This document shows positions 17,582-25,427 of a stretch of 64,000 nucleotides of DNA, in pieces. The stretch's first letter is position 1, and the number at the start of each line of letters is the position of its first letter. The stretch lies in NCBI GenBank assembly GCA_009773355.1, contig WRPG01000008.1, forward strand, positions 1-64,000. Direction: 5' to 3'. A program made the translations under genes and the position numbers. The notes under the pieces were generated by a model. It ran no database searches, was not told the origin of the DNA, and saw only the letters and a list, made by a program, of their open reading frames with translations. Origin of the DNA: Limisphaerales bacterium (GTDB lineage: Bacteria; Verrucomicrobiota; Verrucomicrobiia; Limisphaerales; SXTU01).

Positions 17582-18331
17582 GTGTCCGAGCGCCTCGTCG
17601 TCAACGAGATTTACCTGAGCCTGCAAGGGGAGAGCACCTTTGCCGGGCTGCCGTGCGTCTTCATCCGGCTCACGGCGTGCAACCTCCGCTGCTCTTACTG
17701 CGACACGGCGTATGCGTTCACGGAAGGCAAGCGCCGCCCGCTGGCAGAAATCCTCGCGGACGTGGAACGCCTGGCCGCGCCGTATTCAGCCGGTGGTCAG
17801 CGGTCTGCGGTCGGTGGTCCACGTCTCCCGCTCGTCGAACTCACCGGCGGCGAACCGTTGCTCCAGCCGAACGCCCTCCCGCTCATGCAACGCCTCTGTG
17901 ACGCCGGCTTCACCGTGCTGCTGGAAACCAGCGGCGCGCTGGACATCGCGCCCGTGGACGCGCGCGTGCGGCGCATCATGGATTTGAAATGCCCCAGCAG
18001 CGGCGAGGTCGAGCGCAACCGCTGGGAGAACCTGAAACACCTCAAGGCCACGGATGAAATCAAGTTCGTCATCGGCACCTTGCAAGACTACGAGTGGGCG
18101 AAGGAGCAGATCACCAAGCACCAGCTCGCGGCGCTTTGCCCGCTGCTGATGTCCTGGGTCACGCCGCTGCAACCGCATCAGCAGGACAAGGTCTTGAAAC
18201 CCGTGCCCGCCGGCCAGACGCCCATCACGCGGCTGGACCTGGTTGAGCGCATCATTGCCGACGCGCTGCCGGTGCGTTTTCAGTTGCAGATGCACAAGAT
18301 CGTCTGGGCACCGGACCAGCGCGGGGTTTGA
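17582..18331 (+). CDS. queE: 7-carboxy-7-deazaguanine synthase (radical SAM)
   Basis: 249 residues from a GTG start. The N-terminus VNEIYLSLQGESTFAGLPC is typical of QueE, and the radical-SAM cluster motif is CNLRCSYC (CxxxCxxC type, about residues 33-40) followed by DTAYAF. ELTGGEPLLQP is the SAM-binding GGE motif. The C-terminal half (MDLKCPSSGE, KFVIGTLQDYEWA) also matches the family. The enzyme converts carboxytetrahydropterin to CDG in queuosine biosynthesis. Residues 70-79 (SAGGQRSAVGG) are an insertion encoded by a four-heptamer array. The aminotransferase gene follows with 17 bp spacing. Confidence 0.92.
   Translation: MSERLVVNEIYLSLQGESTFAGLPCVFIRLTACNLRCSYCDTAYAFTEGKRRPLAEILADVERLAAPYSAGGQRSAVGGPRLPLVELTGGEPLLQPNALPLMQRLCDAGFTVLLETSGALDIAPVDARVRRIMDLKCPSSGEVERNRWENLKHLKATDEIKFVIGTLQDYEWAKEQITKHQLAALCPLLMSWVTPLQPHQQDKVLKPVPAGQTPITRLDLVERIIADALPVRFQLQMHKIVWAPDQRGV
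17792..17819. repeat. Four-heptamer array inside queE
   Basis: Four units ending in GGTC (GGTGGTC, AGCGGTC and two more) lie exactly end to end. They code for a short Gly/Ser/Arg loop between the first helix region and the GGE motif, where QueE proteins normally have a shorter linker. Confidence 0.75.
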
Positions 18332-18348
18332 ACGGAGGTGAGCCAGGA

Positions 18349-19728
18349 ATGAAACGAAGATCACATACCGACAAGGTGCTCGCCCTTCTCCGCGCCCATG
18401 AATCACGCAATGTGACCTTCATGGAGGCGGACGGCTCATGGCCCATCGTCTGGACCCGCGCGCGTGGCGTGAATGTCTGGGACGCCGAGGGGCGAAAGTA
18501 TCTCGATCTCACGGCGGCGTTTGGCGTGGCGGCGGCGGGGCACGCGAACCCGCGCGTCGTTCGCGCCGGGCAGCGCCAGATGGCCACGCTGCTGCACGCA
18601 ATGGGTGACGTGCATCCGCATCCGCTGAAAGCCCAACTGGCGCAAGAGTTGTCGCGGCTGACGTTTGAGCGGTGGGCATCGGCCAGGTTCAAGGTTCAAG
18701 GTTCAAGGTTCAAGGTTGGCCGTTCAGCGGGCAAAACCATCTTCTGCAACTCGGGCTTCGAGGCGGTGGAAGCGGCCCTCAAGACCGCCACGTTGGCGAC
18801 GGGCAAGCGCGGCGTAATCGCGTTCGAGGGCGCGTATCACGGGCTGGGCTACGGGGCGCTCAACGTCACGCACCGCGAGCACTTCCGCGGTCCGTTCCGG
18901 TCACAGCTCGGGGAGTTCGGGCACTTCCTGCCGTTCCCCGTGGTAGCCGCCGACGTGAGGAGGCGGAACTCAACGGATGCCGAACAGCTCCGCCTCCTCA
19001 CGTCGGCGGCCACGAGGCTCCTCCGTCGCGGCGACATCGGGGCGATTCTCGTCGAGCCGATCCAGGCGCGGGGCGGCATCCGCGTCCCGCCGCCGGAGTT
19101 CCTCCCGTTGCTGCGGCAGTTGTGCGACAAGCACGGCGCGCTGCTCATCCTCGACGAGATTTATACCGGCTTTGGGCGCACGGGCAAATGGTTCGCCTGC
19201 GAGCACAGCGGCGTGGTGCCGGACGTGATTTGCCTCGGCAAAGCGCTCACCGGCGGCTTCCCGCTCTCGGCCTGCGTGGGCCGCGCGGACGTGATGGACG
19301 CGGCGTGGCCCGCCTCGACCGGCGAGGCGATTCATACCAGCACCTTCCTCGGCCACCCGGTCGGCTGCGCGATGGCGCTGGCGAACATTGCGGAGATTCG
19401 GCGGCTGAAACTCGTGGAACGGAGCGCGCGGCTGGGCGAGTGGCTGTTGGCGGAGTTGTTCAAGGTTCAAGGTTCAAAGTTCAAGGTCGTCTGCCGTGCG
19501 CGTGGCGTGGGCTTGATGGCGGGGCTGGAACTCTTGCGCGCTGACGGCTCGCCGGCCACCGCCGAGTCGCTCGCGATCATCAAGCGGTTGCTACACCGGG
19601 GTTTCATCTTCCTGCCCGAGGGCGAGCACGGGAACGTCGTCGGCTTCACCCCGCCGCTCACCATCACGCAAACCCAGCTTCGCCGCGCGGTGCGGGCGCT
19701 GGCGGAGGAACTCGCCGTCCTGCTATGA
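18349..19728 (+). CDS. Class III (PLP-dependent) aminotransferase with three repeat-derived insertions
   Basis: 459 residues from the ATG preceded by GGAGGT at a good distance; a TTG 21 bp upstream is less likely. Class III landmarks are present: [45 protein letters not shown] (PLP-binding Asp about residue 268) and [14 protein letters not shown] (Schiff-base Lys about 297), then [17 protein letters not shown]. Related enzymes transaminate acetylornithine, 4-aminobutyrate or similar omega-amino donors; the exact donor is not evident. Residues of about 112-121 and 369-378 ([20 protein letters not shown]) come from heptamer arrays, and about 197-222 from a palindromic repeat. All are in frame and absent from ordinary relatives. 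The stop overlaps the rsmA start (ATGA). Confidence 0.9.
   Translation: MKRRSHTDKVLALLRAHESRNVTFMEADGSWPIVWTRARGVNVWDAEGRKYLDLTAAFGVAAAGHANPRVVRAGQRQMATLLHAMGDVHPHPLKAQLAQELSRLTFERWASARFKVQGSRFKVGRSAGKTIFCNSGFEAVEAALKTATLATGKRGVIAFEGAYHGLGYGALNVTHREHFRGPFRSQLGEFGHFLPFPVVAADVRRRNSTDAEQLRLLTSAATRLLRRGDIGAILVEPIQARGGIRVPPPEFLPLLRQLCDKHGALLILDEIYTGFGRTGKWFACEHSGVVPDVICLGKALTGGFPLSACVGRADVMDAAWPASTGEAIHTSTFLGHPVGCAMALANIAEIRRLKLVERSARLGEWLLAELFKVQGSKFKVVCRARGVGLMAGLELLRADGSPATAESLAIIKRLLHRGFIFLPEGEHGNVVGFTPPLTITQTQLRRAVRALAEELAVLL
18685..18712. repeat. Four-heptamer array (AGGTTCA) in the aminotransferase gene
   Basis: Four perfect AGGTTCA units followed by a partial AGGTTGG. Translation gives [12 protein letters not shown] between the N-terminal domain and the GKTIFCNSG motif. 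The same unit family recurs 770 bp later in the same gene and orientation. Confidence 0.8.
18941..19013. repeat. GCCGACGTGAGGAGGC palindromic repeat in the aminotransferase gene
   Basis: The left arm GCCGACGTGAGGAGGCGGA is mirrored by the right arm TCCGCCTCCTCACGTCGGC (from 18989) across a 21-bp loop. The element is read in frame as part of an inserted loop ([14 protein letters not shown]...SAA). The same arms occur at 22491-22584 and as a half-copy near 41311. Confidence 0.8.
19457..19484. repeat. Second four-heptamer array in the aminotransferase gene
   Basis: Units TGTTCAA, GGTTCAA (twice) and AGTTCAA code for [11 protein letters not shown] in a surface region before the [11 protein letters not shown] motif. 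Unit sequence and orientation match the array at 18685. Confidence 0.75.
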
Positions 19729-20540
19729 CGCTCACCGAGATGCGGGAAATCCTCAAGGCGCGCGACCTCCAGCTCACGAAGTCGCTCGGGCAAAACTTCC
19801 TGCACGACGGCAACCAGCTCCGGCGCATCGTCGCGGCGGCGGAGCTGTCCGCCACGGACCAGGTGCTCGAAATCGGCCCCGGCCTCGGCCCGCTGACGGA
19901 GCTGCTCCTCGCCAGCGGGGCGAGCGTGCTGGCGATTGAGAAGGATGGGCGACTCTGCACCTTCCTTCGCGAGCGCTTTGCCAACGAGCCGAGCTTCACG
20001 CTGTTGCATGACGACGCGCTGGCTTATCTCCAGCGCCGTGCCGGCGACTTGCAGTCGCCGTTCGATGTGCCTTATTCCGTCGCCTCGCCCATCCTGGTCG
20101 AACTCGCGCTCCACCCGCGCGGACCGGAGCGCATGGTGGTCACGCTCCAGCACGAGGTGGCCCGGCGCATCGCCGCCGCGCCCGACACGGATGACTACGG
20201 CCTGCTCACGCTGCTGCTTGGACTCCGCTATCAGCCCGGCGGCCTCTTCAAGATTCCCGCGTCCTGCTTCTTCCCCGCTCCGGACGTCGAGTCCGCGTGC
20301 ATCACGCTCTCGCGCCGCGAGCCGCCGTTGCTCGACGAGCGGCAGGCGGAGGTTTTCGTCCGCATCGTCAAGCGCGCCTTCTCCCAGCGCCGGAAGATGA
20401 TGTTCAAGCTGCTCAAGACCGACTGGCCGGAGGACCAGCTCCAAGCCGCCTTTGCCACGCTGGGCATCTCCCCGCAGGAGCGGGCGGAAAAGGTTAGCTT
20501 GGAAGTATTCACGGATTTTTGCAGACTGCTCGGCACGTGA
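19725..20540 (+). CDS. rsmA: 16S rRNA dimethyladenosine transferase
   Basis: 271 residues. The start QLTKSLGQNFLHD, the SAM motif VLEIGPGLGPLTELLL, the acidic IEKDGRL and the C-terminal KIPASCFFPAPDVESA and VKRAFSQRRKM stretches are those of RsmA/KsgA, which dimethylates two adjacent adenines of the small-subunit rRNA. The catalytic motif, normally NLPY, reads DVPY (DVPYSVASP). The preceding strand (usually VVAN-like) is replaced by AGDLQSPF, encoded by a perfect 19-bp palindrome at 20042-20060. Activity may be altered, although related amino-methyltransferases use DPPY. The gene is coupled by overlaps to both the aminotransferase (ATGA) and the Nudix gene (GTGA). Confidence 0.9.
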   Translation: MTLTEMREILKARDLQLTKSLGQNFLHDGNQLRRIVAAAELSATDQVLEIGPGLGPLTELLLASGASVLAIEKDGRLCTFLRERFANEPSFTLLHDDALAYLQRRAGDLQSPFDVPYSVASPILVELALHPRGPERMVVTLQHEVARRIAAAPDTDDYGLLTLLLGLRYQPGGLFKIPASCFFPAPDVESACITLSRREPPLLDERQAEVFVRIVKRAFSQRRKMMFKLLKTDWPEDQLQAAFATLGISPQERAEKVSLEVFTDFCRLLGT

Positions 20541-21262
20541 GCGACGAGATTTTCGATGTGGTGGACGACCGTGACCGGGTCATCGGCAAGCAGACCCGGC
20601 GGGAGGTCCACCGCCGCGGCCTGAAACACCGGGCCGTCCATGTGCTGGTCTTCAACGAGCGCGGCGAGGTCTATCTCCAGAAGCGCTCGTTCAAGAAGGA
20701 CACCTTCCCCGGCGCGTGGGATTCCTCCGCCTCCGGGCATCTGGACTCCGGCGAAACTTACGACGCCTGCGCGGTGCGCGAGGCGCGCGAGGAGATCGGC
20801 CTGTTCCTGCACCGGACGCCGAAGCGGCTTTTCAAGATCGAGGCCTGCCCGCAGACCGGCCAGGAGTTTGTCTGGGTTTATCGCACCGAGTCCAACGGCC
20901 CCTTCCGCCTGAACCTCGACGAACTGGAGTGCGGCGCGTTCTTCAAGGCCGACCATATCAACCGCTGGATGGCCGAGCGCCCGCGCGACTTCGCGGACGC
21001 CTTCCGGCTCGTCTGGAAATACCTTTTCCACCCGCCGCCGCCCAAGCCCAAGACCGTTGCCAAGCCGGCGAAGACCGCCGGCAAATCGAAGCCCAAAGCC
21101 GCAGCCAAGCCGGCGAAGGCCGCAAAGTCAAAATCGGCCGGGCCAAAACCTGCCCGTCGCGGCACGCGGATAAAATCCAGGAAGACCGCAAAGGCCAGGC
21201 CAGTCGCTCGCAAGCCCGGCCGCAAGCCGGTGGCGAAGGCCCGCAAGCCCAGGCGCCGCTGA
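20537..21262 (+). CDS. Nudix hydrolase with a long Lys/Ala/Pro-rich tail
   Basis: 241 residues from a GTG that overlaps the rsmA stop by four bases. The catalytic domain (about 1-165) resembles isopentenyl-diphosphate-isomerase-like Nudix proteins: an N-terminal DVVDDRDRVIGKQTR, FNERGEVYLQKRS, and the Nudix box GHLDSGETYDACAVREAREE with IGL. The reaction is hydrolysis of a nucleoside-diphosphate-linked or related substrate. From about residue 170 the protein becomes a repetitive basic tail (PKTVAKPAKTAGKSK, AKPAKAAKSK and similar), like histone H1 or other nucleic-acid-binding tails. That fusion is not part of the normal family and suggests tethering to DNA or RNA. Confidence 0.88.
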   Translation: MSDEIFDVVDDRDRVIGKQTRREVHRRGLKHRAVHVLVFNERGEVYLQKRSFKKDTFPGAWDSSASGHLDSGETYDACAVREAREEIGLFLHRTPKRLFKIEACPQTGQEFVWVYRTESNGPFRLNLDELECGAFFKADHINRWMAERPRDFADAFRLVWKYLFHPPPPKPKTVAKPAKTAGKSKPKAAAKPAKAAKSKSAGPKPARRGTRIKSRKTAKARPVARKPGRKPVAKARKPRRR

Positions 21263-21326
21263 AAAAGTGTTTGGCGTCCGTGCGCGACCGTAGTATCTCC
21301 CTCCCGCGCACCATCGCGGTGCCGTT

Positions 21327-21401
<75 letters not shown>

Positions 21402-21465
21402 CTTTTCTTCGCATCGCGGTTGCGTCCGGTCCGCGTCCCGGGCTTCAATCCCCGCCTGATTTGAC

Positions 21466-23355
21466 ATGAGCGCCCATCCCGGTTTCGGTGCCCACACCGA
21501 CCCCAGCTTCAAATCGCAGCCGCGCTCGACTGGCGAGGTCGTGCGCCGCGTCGGCGTGTATCTGCGGCCTTACAAGCTGATGGCGCTCGGCACCATCGCC
21601 TTCGCGCTGCTCTCGCTGGCGGCGGCGTTCACCTACCCGAAGCTCACGCAGCACGTCATTGACGAGGTCATCACGAAGAAGAACGCCGACAGCCTCGCCC
21701 CGGTCATGGGCTTGCTCATCGGCGCGTTCTTCCTACGCGAGCTGTTCACCGGCCTTCGCATTCGCCTCAACAACGAGCTGGAGCAGAAGGTCATCCTCGA
21801 CATCCGCCGCGATGTCTACGCCCGCTTGCAACGCCTCCCCGTCGGCTGGTTCGACCAGCGTGCGTCCGGCGACCTGATGACGCGCGTGATCGAGGACGTG
21901 AACTCGATGGAGCGCCTGCTCATTGACGGCACCGAGCAGGGCACCGTCGCCGTCCTCAGCATCATCGGCGTGCTCATGATTCTCTTCTGCACGAACCCCC
22001 TGCTCGCCGGCATCGTGCTTATTCCGTTCCCCATCCTAGTTGGTGGCGCGCTCTGGTATACCCTCACCGCCCACAAGCGCTACCGTGCCCAACGCCAGGC
22101 TGCCGGTGCCATGAACGCACTGCTCATGGACAACCTCCAGGGCATCCGCCAAATCAAGTCCTTCGGTCGCGAGCGGCACGAGGACGCGCGTTTCGGTGCC
22201 CGCGCCGAAGACCTCCGCCAAGGCACGCTCACCGTCATGCGCGCGTGGTCCATCTACTCGCCGGCGATGGCCTTCGCCTCCTCGCTCGGCTTCGGGCTAG
22301 TGCTCTGGTTCGGCGGCACGCAAATCCTTGCGAACAAGATGACCGTCGGCGAGTTGGTGCAATTCCTCCTCTACCTCAGCTTCTTCTACGATCCAATCGC
22401 CCGCCTTCACGGGCTGAACCAGATGCTCCAGTCCGCCCGCGCCGCCAGCGAGCGCGTCTTCGACATCATGGACGCGACGGAAGAGCGCGATGTAGCAGCC
22501 GACGTGAGGAGGCTCACTTCAAACACGCAACACGCAACACGCAGCACGGAATCCGGTCAGAGCCTCCTCACGTCGGCTGCTACACGGATGCGCGGCGAAG
22601 TCCGCTACGAGAACGTCGGCTTCCAATACGGAGCGGACCGCGTCGTCCTCAAATCCATTTCGCTCCACGCCCAGCCCGGCCAGATGACCGCGCTCGTCGG
22701 CCCCACCGGCGCGGGCAAATCTACTCTCGTCAACCTCCTCCCCGCCTTCTACCAAGCCACCTCCGGCCGCGTGTTCATTGATGGCGTGGACACCCGCGAG
22801 CTGCCGCTGGAAACGCTGCGCGAGCAAATCAGCGTCGTTGCCCAGGAGCCGTTCCTCTTCAACGGCACCATCCGCGAGAACATCCTCTACGGCCGCCTCG
22901 ACGCCTCCGAAGCCGACCTCCACGCCGCCGCGAAGGCCGCCAACTGCCACGACTTCATCACGCGCCTGTCCGACGGCTACGACGCCCGCGTCGGCGAGCG
23001 TGGCGTGAAGTTGAGCGTCGGCGAGAAGCAGCGCGTGAGCATCGCCCGCGCGCTGCTCAAGAACGCGCCCATCCTCATCCTCGATGAGGCCACCGCCAGC
23101 GTGGACACGCAGACCGAGAAGCTGATTCAGGAGGCGCTGGAGCGGCTCATGGCCGGCCGCACCAGCTTCGTCATCGCGCACCGTCTCAGCACCATTCGCA
23201 AGGCCGACCAAATCCTCGTCCTGCGCCACGGTGAAATCGTCGAGCGCGGCACCCACGAGGAACTCCTCGCCACGGACGGCCTCTACGCCAGGCTCGCGCG
23301 CATCCAGAACACCACCTTCATCGAGGAAAGCTTCGAGAAGCTCGCGGTGAGCTGA
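21466..23355 (+). CDS. ABC exporter, MsbA-like (fused membrane and ATPase domains)
   Basis: 629 residues. The N-terminal half carries six membrane segments (for example LMALGTIAFALLSLAAAF and APVMGLLIGAFFL) and the exporter coupling region YARLQRLPVGWFDQ. The ATPase half has Walker A GPTGAGKST, a Q-loop VVAQEPFLFNG, signature LSVGEKQR (canonical LSGGQ changed at two positions), Walker B ILILDEATA and the H-loop IAHRLSTI. As in MsbA-type homodimers it probably flips lipid or lipid-linked substrates across the inner membrane. Residues of about 342-373, between membrane and ATPase domains, are a repeat-derived insertion (AADVRRL...LTSAATR). It stands alone, just downstream of a tRNA. Confidence 0.92.
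   Translation: MSAHPGFGAHTDPSFKSQPRSTGEVVRRVGVYLRPYKLMALGTIAFALLSLAAAFTYPKLTQHVIDEVITKKNADSLAPVMGLLIGAFFLRELFTGLRIRLNNELEQKVILDIRRDVYARLQRLPVGWFDQRASGDLMTRVIEDVNSMERLLIDGTEQGTVAVLSIIGVLMILFCTNPLLAGIVLIPFPILVGGALWYTLTAHKRYRAQRQAAGAMNALLMDNLQGIRQIKSFGRERHEDARFGARAEDLRQGTLTVMRAWSIYSPAMAFASSLGFGLVLWFGGTQILANKMTVGELVQFLLYLSFFYDPIARLHGLNQMLQSARAASERVFDIMDATEERDVAADVRRLTSNTQHATRSTESGQSLLTSAATRMRGEVRYENVGFQYGADRVVLKSISLHAQPGQMTALVGPTGAGKSTLVNLLPAFYQATSGRVFIDGVDTRELPLETLREQISVVAQEPFLFNGTIRENILYGRLDASEADLHAAAKAANCHDFITRLSDGYDARVGERGVKLSVGEKQRVSIARALLKNAPILILDEATASVDTQTEKLIQEALERLMAGRTSFVIAHRLSTIRKADQILVLRHGEIVERGTHEELLATDGLYARLARIQNTTFIEESFEKLAVS
22491..22584. repeat. Perfect 25-bp inverted repeat enclosing a four-heptamer array, inside the ABC exporter gene
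   Basis: The arms at 22491-22515 and 22560-22584 are exact reverse complements (core GCCGACGTGAGGAGGCTC). The 44-bp loop contains four heptamers at 22522-22549 (AACACGC three times, then AGCACGG). The whole 94 bp is read in frame in the linker before the ATPase domain, showing a heptamer array nested in the other palindrome family. Confidence 0.85.
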
Positions 23356-23486
23356 AGTCGAACTGTCCCGGCGGACCCGGTGACCAACCCGTTGCAGGGC
23401 TGAAACCGCTGTTTCGTCATGGAGAATGGCATTTCTGCACTTGGAAATGGATGTTTTGCCTACCGAAACGACTTCTGGAGGGCCTG

Positions 23487-23675
23487 AAGGCATTTCGCGA
23501 GGCCACCAAGTCATTTACCAGCGACGCCAAGTCATTTCTGACCCTGACCAAGTCATTTACCACCCGCGCCAAGTCATTTACCGGGTGCATCAAGTCATTT
23601 ACCACCCCCAACAAGTCATTTAGGTGAGACACCAAGTCATTTACCTGGCACAAAAAGTCATTTTGCGTTCAGCGT
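23487..23675. repeat. 21-bp tandem repeat array
   Basis: Eight copies of AAGTCATTT start at 23508, 23529, 23550, 23571, 23592, 23613, 23634 and 23655, an exact 21-bp period. A degenerate unit (AAGGCATTT) precedes them at 23487. Most units read AAGTCATTTACC followed by nine variable bases often ending in CC. Read on either strand the array gives a seven-residue period (VNDL on minus, QVIY on plus), so coding for a heptad peptide is possible but unsupported. It lies between the convergent ABC exporter and MBL genes. Confidence 0.85.
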
Positions 23676-23780
23676 ATCTGGGCTGTTTCTGCAAATTATC
23701 GCTTTTTCAGCCCTCCAGTGTGTCGCGGATGGCACACATCGGCATATTTCACTGAGAACCGACGTTTTTGACCGACCCCG

Positions 23781-23859
23781 GTAGGGCGCGGTGTCCTCAC
23801 CGCGCCGCTCGGTTGCGTTCGGACACCAAGCGGCGCGCTGAGGACAGACGCGCCCTACC
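23781..23859. repeat. GTAGGGCGCG-type inverted repeat
   Basis: The left end GTAGGGCGCGGTGTCCTC and right end GAGGACAGACGCGCCCTAC are inverted, with smaller internal inverted matches (GCGCCGC/GCGGCGC). It covers the stop codon of the MBL gene (23855) and lies between convergent genes, so it could serve as a two-way terminator. The same type of ends occurs at 1579-1657. Confidence 0.75.
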
Positions 23860-24718
23860 CAAGCTCCGCACTGCTCCACCGCTCGCCCGCCTGCAACACC
23901 CGGCACTTCTGCCCCAGCCGCGCACACTCCGCCACGAACTCGTCCGGCGAAGCCGTGTTGAACGTGAACAGGTCGTAGTGCATCGGGATCACGAGCTTCG
24001 CGCCGATGGCCCTCGCCAGTTGCGCCGCCTCGCGACCGTCGAGATTCCCCGCGACCTTGCGCTCCGGCTGGTCGCCGTTGATGGGCAGCAGCGCCACGTC
24101 CACGCGGAACGGGCGCACCCAGTCCTCGATGCCCTCGTAGTGCTTCGTGTCGCCCGCGTGGTAGATGCGCCACGGACCAAACTGGAGCAGGTAGCCGAGG
24201 AACTTGTGGTTGCCCTCCGTGTCCACCTCCAGCTCGTTGTGCGCGGCGGGAATGCCGTTGAACGTGAATCCGCCCGCCGACTTCACATCGCCCGCGCGCA
24301 CCCCGATGAGGTTCGGTGCCTTGAGACCCAGCCCGATGCGGAACGCCCCCGCGCCGCGATTCGCCTCCGGCAGCACGAGCGGCAGCGTGGGCTTCGCTGC
24401 GAGCAACGGCTTGAGCGTGTCCGGGTCGAAGTGGTCCGTGTGGTTGTGGCTGCTCGTCACCACGTCCACGAAGCCCAGCCGCTCCGGCGCGACCACGCGC
24501 TCCGTCATGCGCACATGGGGCTTGTCGGTCTTCTCATACTTCACCGTGAGCGAGTCGGAGAGATACGGGTCCACCAGCGCGTGCCGCCCGTTGAACTGCA
24601 CGAGAAACCCGCTCTGTCCGAGCCACCACAGACGGAAATTGGGCCGGTCGGACTTCGCGGTCTCAACGTCGGCGAGTAGGGCGTCGTCCTGAAGCAACGG
24701 CTTGATCATCACGGCCAT
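23855..24718 (-). CDS. Metallo-beta-lactamase fold hydrolase, UlaG/YtnP-like
   Basis: 287 residues. The metal site is SSHNHTDHFD (HxHxDH, about residues 90-99), with the later ligands in IPAAHNELE, IYHAGDTKHYEG and VIPMHYDLF. The early GQSGFLVQFNGRHALVDPYL is typical of the UlaG-like L-ascorbate-6-phosphate lactonase group. The exact substrate is unknown. The last codons overlap the end of a dispersed inverted repeat. An ATG nine bases downstream of the chosen start is equally possible. Confidence 0.85.
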   Translation of the reverse strand: MAVMIKPLLQDDALLADVETAKSDRPNFRLWWLGQSGFLVQFNGRHALVDPYLSDSLTVKYEKTDKPHVRMTERVVAPERLGFVDVVTSSHNHTDHFDPDTLKPLLAAKPTLPLVLPEANRGAGAFRIGLGLKAPNLIGVRAGDVKSAGGFTFNGIPAAHNELEVDTEGNHKFLGYLLQFGPWRIYHAGDTKHYEGIEDWVRPFRVDVALLPINGDQPERKVAGNLDGREAAQLARAIGAKLVIPMHYDLFTFNTASPDEFVAECARLGQKCRVLQAGERWSSAELG

Positions 24719-24776
24719 TTAGCCACGAAAGGAATTGGAAGGAAACCCGGATGTCAGCACCGCTCGGGGCTCGGCG

Positions 24777-25325
24777 TCAGGATTCCACATTCTCTCGCCT
24801 GGGCGTGGAACACTTCTTCCGCCATTCCTCCATCAAGTCGGCGAGTTCTTGCGGCCACATCCCATACGTATCGGGCAGGCGGGTTGGTGGAACACGTGCC
24901 CGTTTGTCAGTTCGGCGAAGCTCCATCCACTCGCTCCAAATCTCGTTGAAATATTCAATCCGCACGCCCTCAGAGCCACCAACTTGGCCGACTGTAAATC
25001 GTTTGATCTTGTTCCAAGGATACACGACTCCCTTCCCCCAAACACCGGATGCGATACCTGCCGAACTCAGGATCAATCGAAACCGGCGCATGAACATCAC
25101 AGCCAAGCAAGACACGATTCCCACCAAACCATACACCAAGACCAGTCCGCCAATCCAAGAACCCTCAGCAGCCTTCTCCCAGCCGATTCCCACCGCCAAG
25201 GAAAAGAAGGCAGCAAAACCGAGCCATTTGAACGGGCTCGGCTTCAACACCAGCGTGTCTCCGCCGATGCCGCTTCGCTGAGATTCATTCACAGCCGGTG
25301 ATCCTTTGCCTTGGTCATTGGACAT
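24777..25325 (-). CDS. Small membrane protein, hypothetical
   Basis: 182 residues. Two membrane segments are clear (WLGFAAFFSLAVGIG and IGGLVLVYGLVGIVSCLAV, about residues 34-48 and 58-76). A soluble C-terminal part follows that resembles membrane-anchored PH-like domains (FRLILSSAGIAS, VYPWNKIKRFTV), with a helical end. No function is assigned. The ATG begins immediately after the TGA of the duplicated MetE-like 3' end, so it was probably once directly coupled to that gene. Confidence 0.6.
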   Translation of the reverse strand: MSNDQGKGSPAVNESQRSGIGGDTLVLKPSPFKWLGFAAFFSLAVGIGWEKAAEGSWIGGLVLVYGLVGIVSCLAVMFMRRFRLILSSAGIASGVWGKGVVYPWNKIKRFTVGQVGGSEGVRIEYFNEIWSEWMELRRTDKRARVPPTRLPDTYGMWPQELADLMEEWRKKCSTPRRENVES

Positions 25326-25425
25326 TCAGCTCGCACCGCACCCGCTGCACGCCTTCCACCATATTCGGCAGTTTCTGTTTCGCCGCCCAGCGCGCGATCT
25401 GCGGGAGGCCGCAGTCGGAGGGCGT
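25326..25425 (-). pseudogene. Orphan copy of the 3' end of the MetE-like gene
   Basis: About 100 bp match the last 100 bp of the methionine-synthase-like gene that ends at 26205. The stretch TTCTGTTTCGCCGCCCAGCG is identical, and the rest carries scattered substitutions. In the gene's frame it ends GVQRVRCEL-stop against GVQRVSNELGL-stop in the intact gene. No start codon belongs to it. The nucleotidyltransferase gene lies between the two copies. Confidence 0.75.
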
Positions 25426-25427
25426 GC

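Noticed and set aside
23417-23653. Seven-residue repeat peptide (VNDL) encoded by the 21-bp array, and its plus-strand counterpart
   Set aside because: Both strands are open because the unit is a multiple of three, so openness is not evidence for coding; no ribosome-binding site was convincing. Kept as a repeat array only.
23487-23675. CRISPR array
   Set aside because: The conserved core is only 12 bp and the variable parts 9 bp, with no cas genes nearby; the period is too short for a CRISPR.
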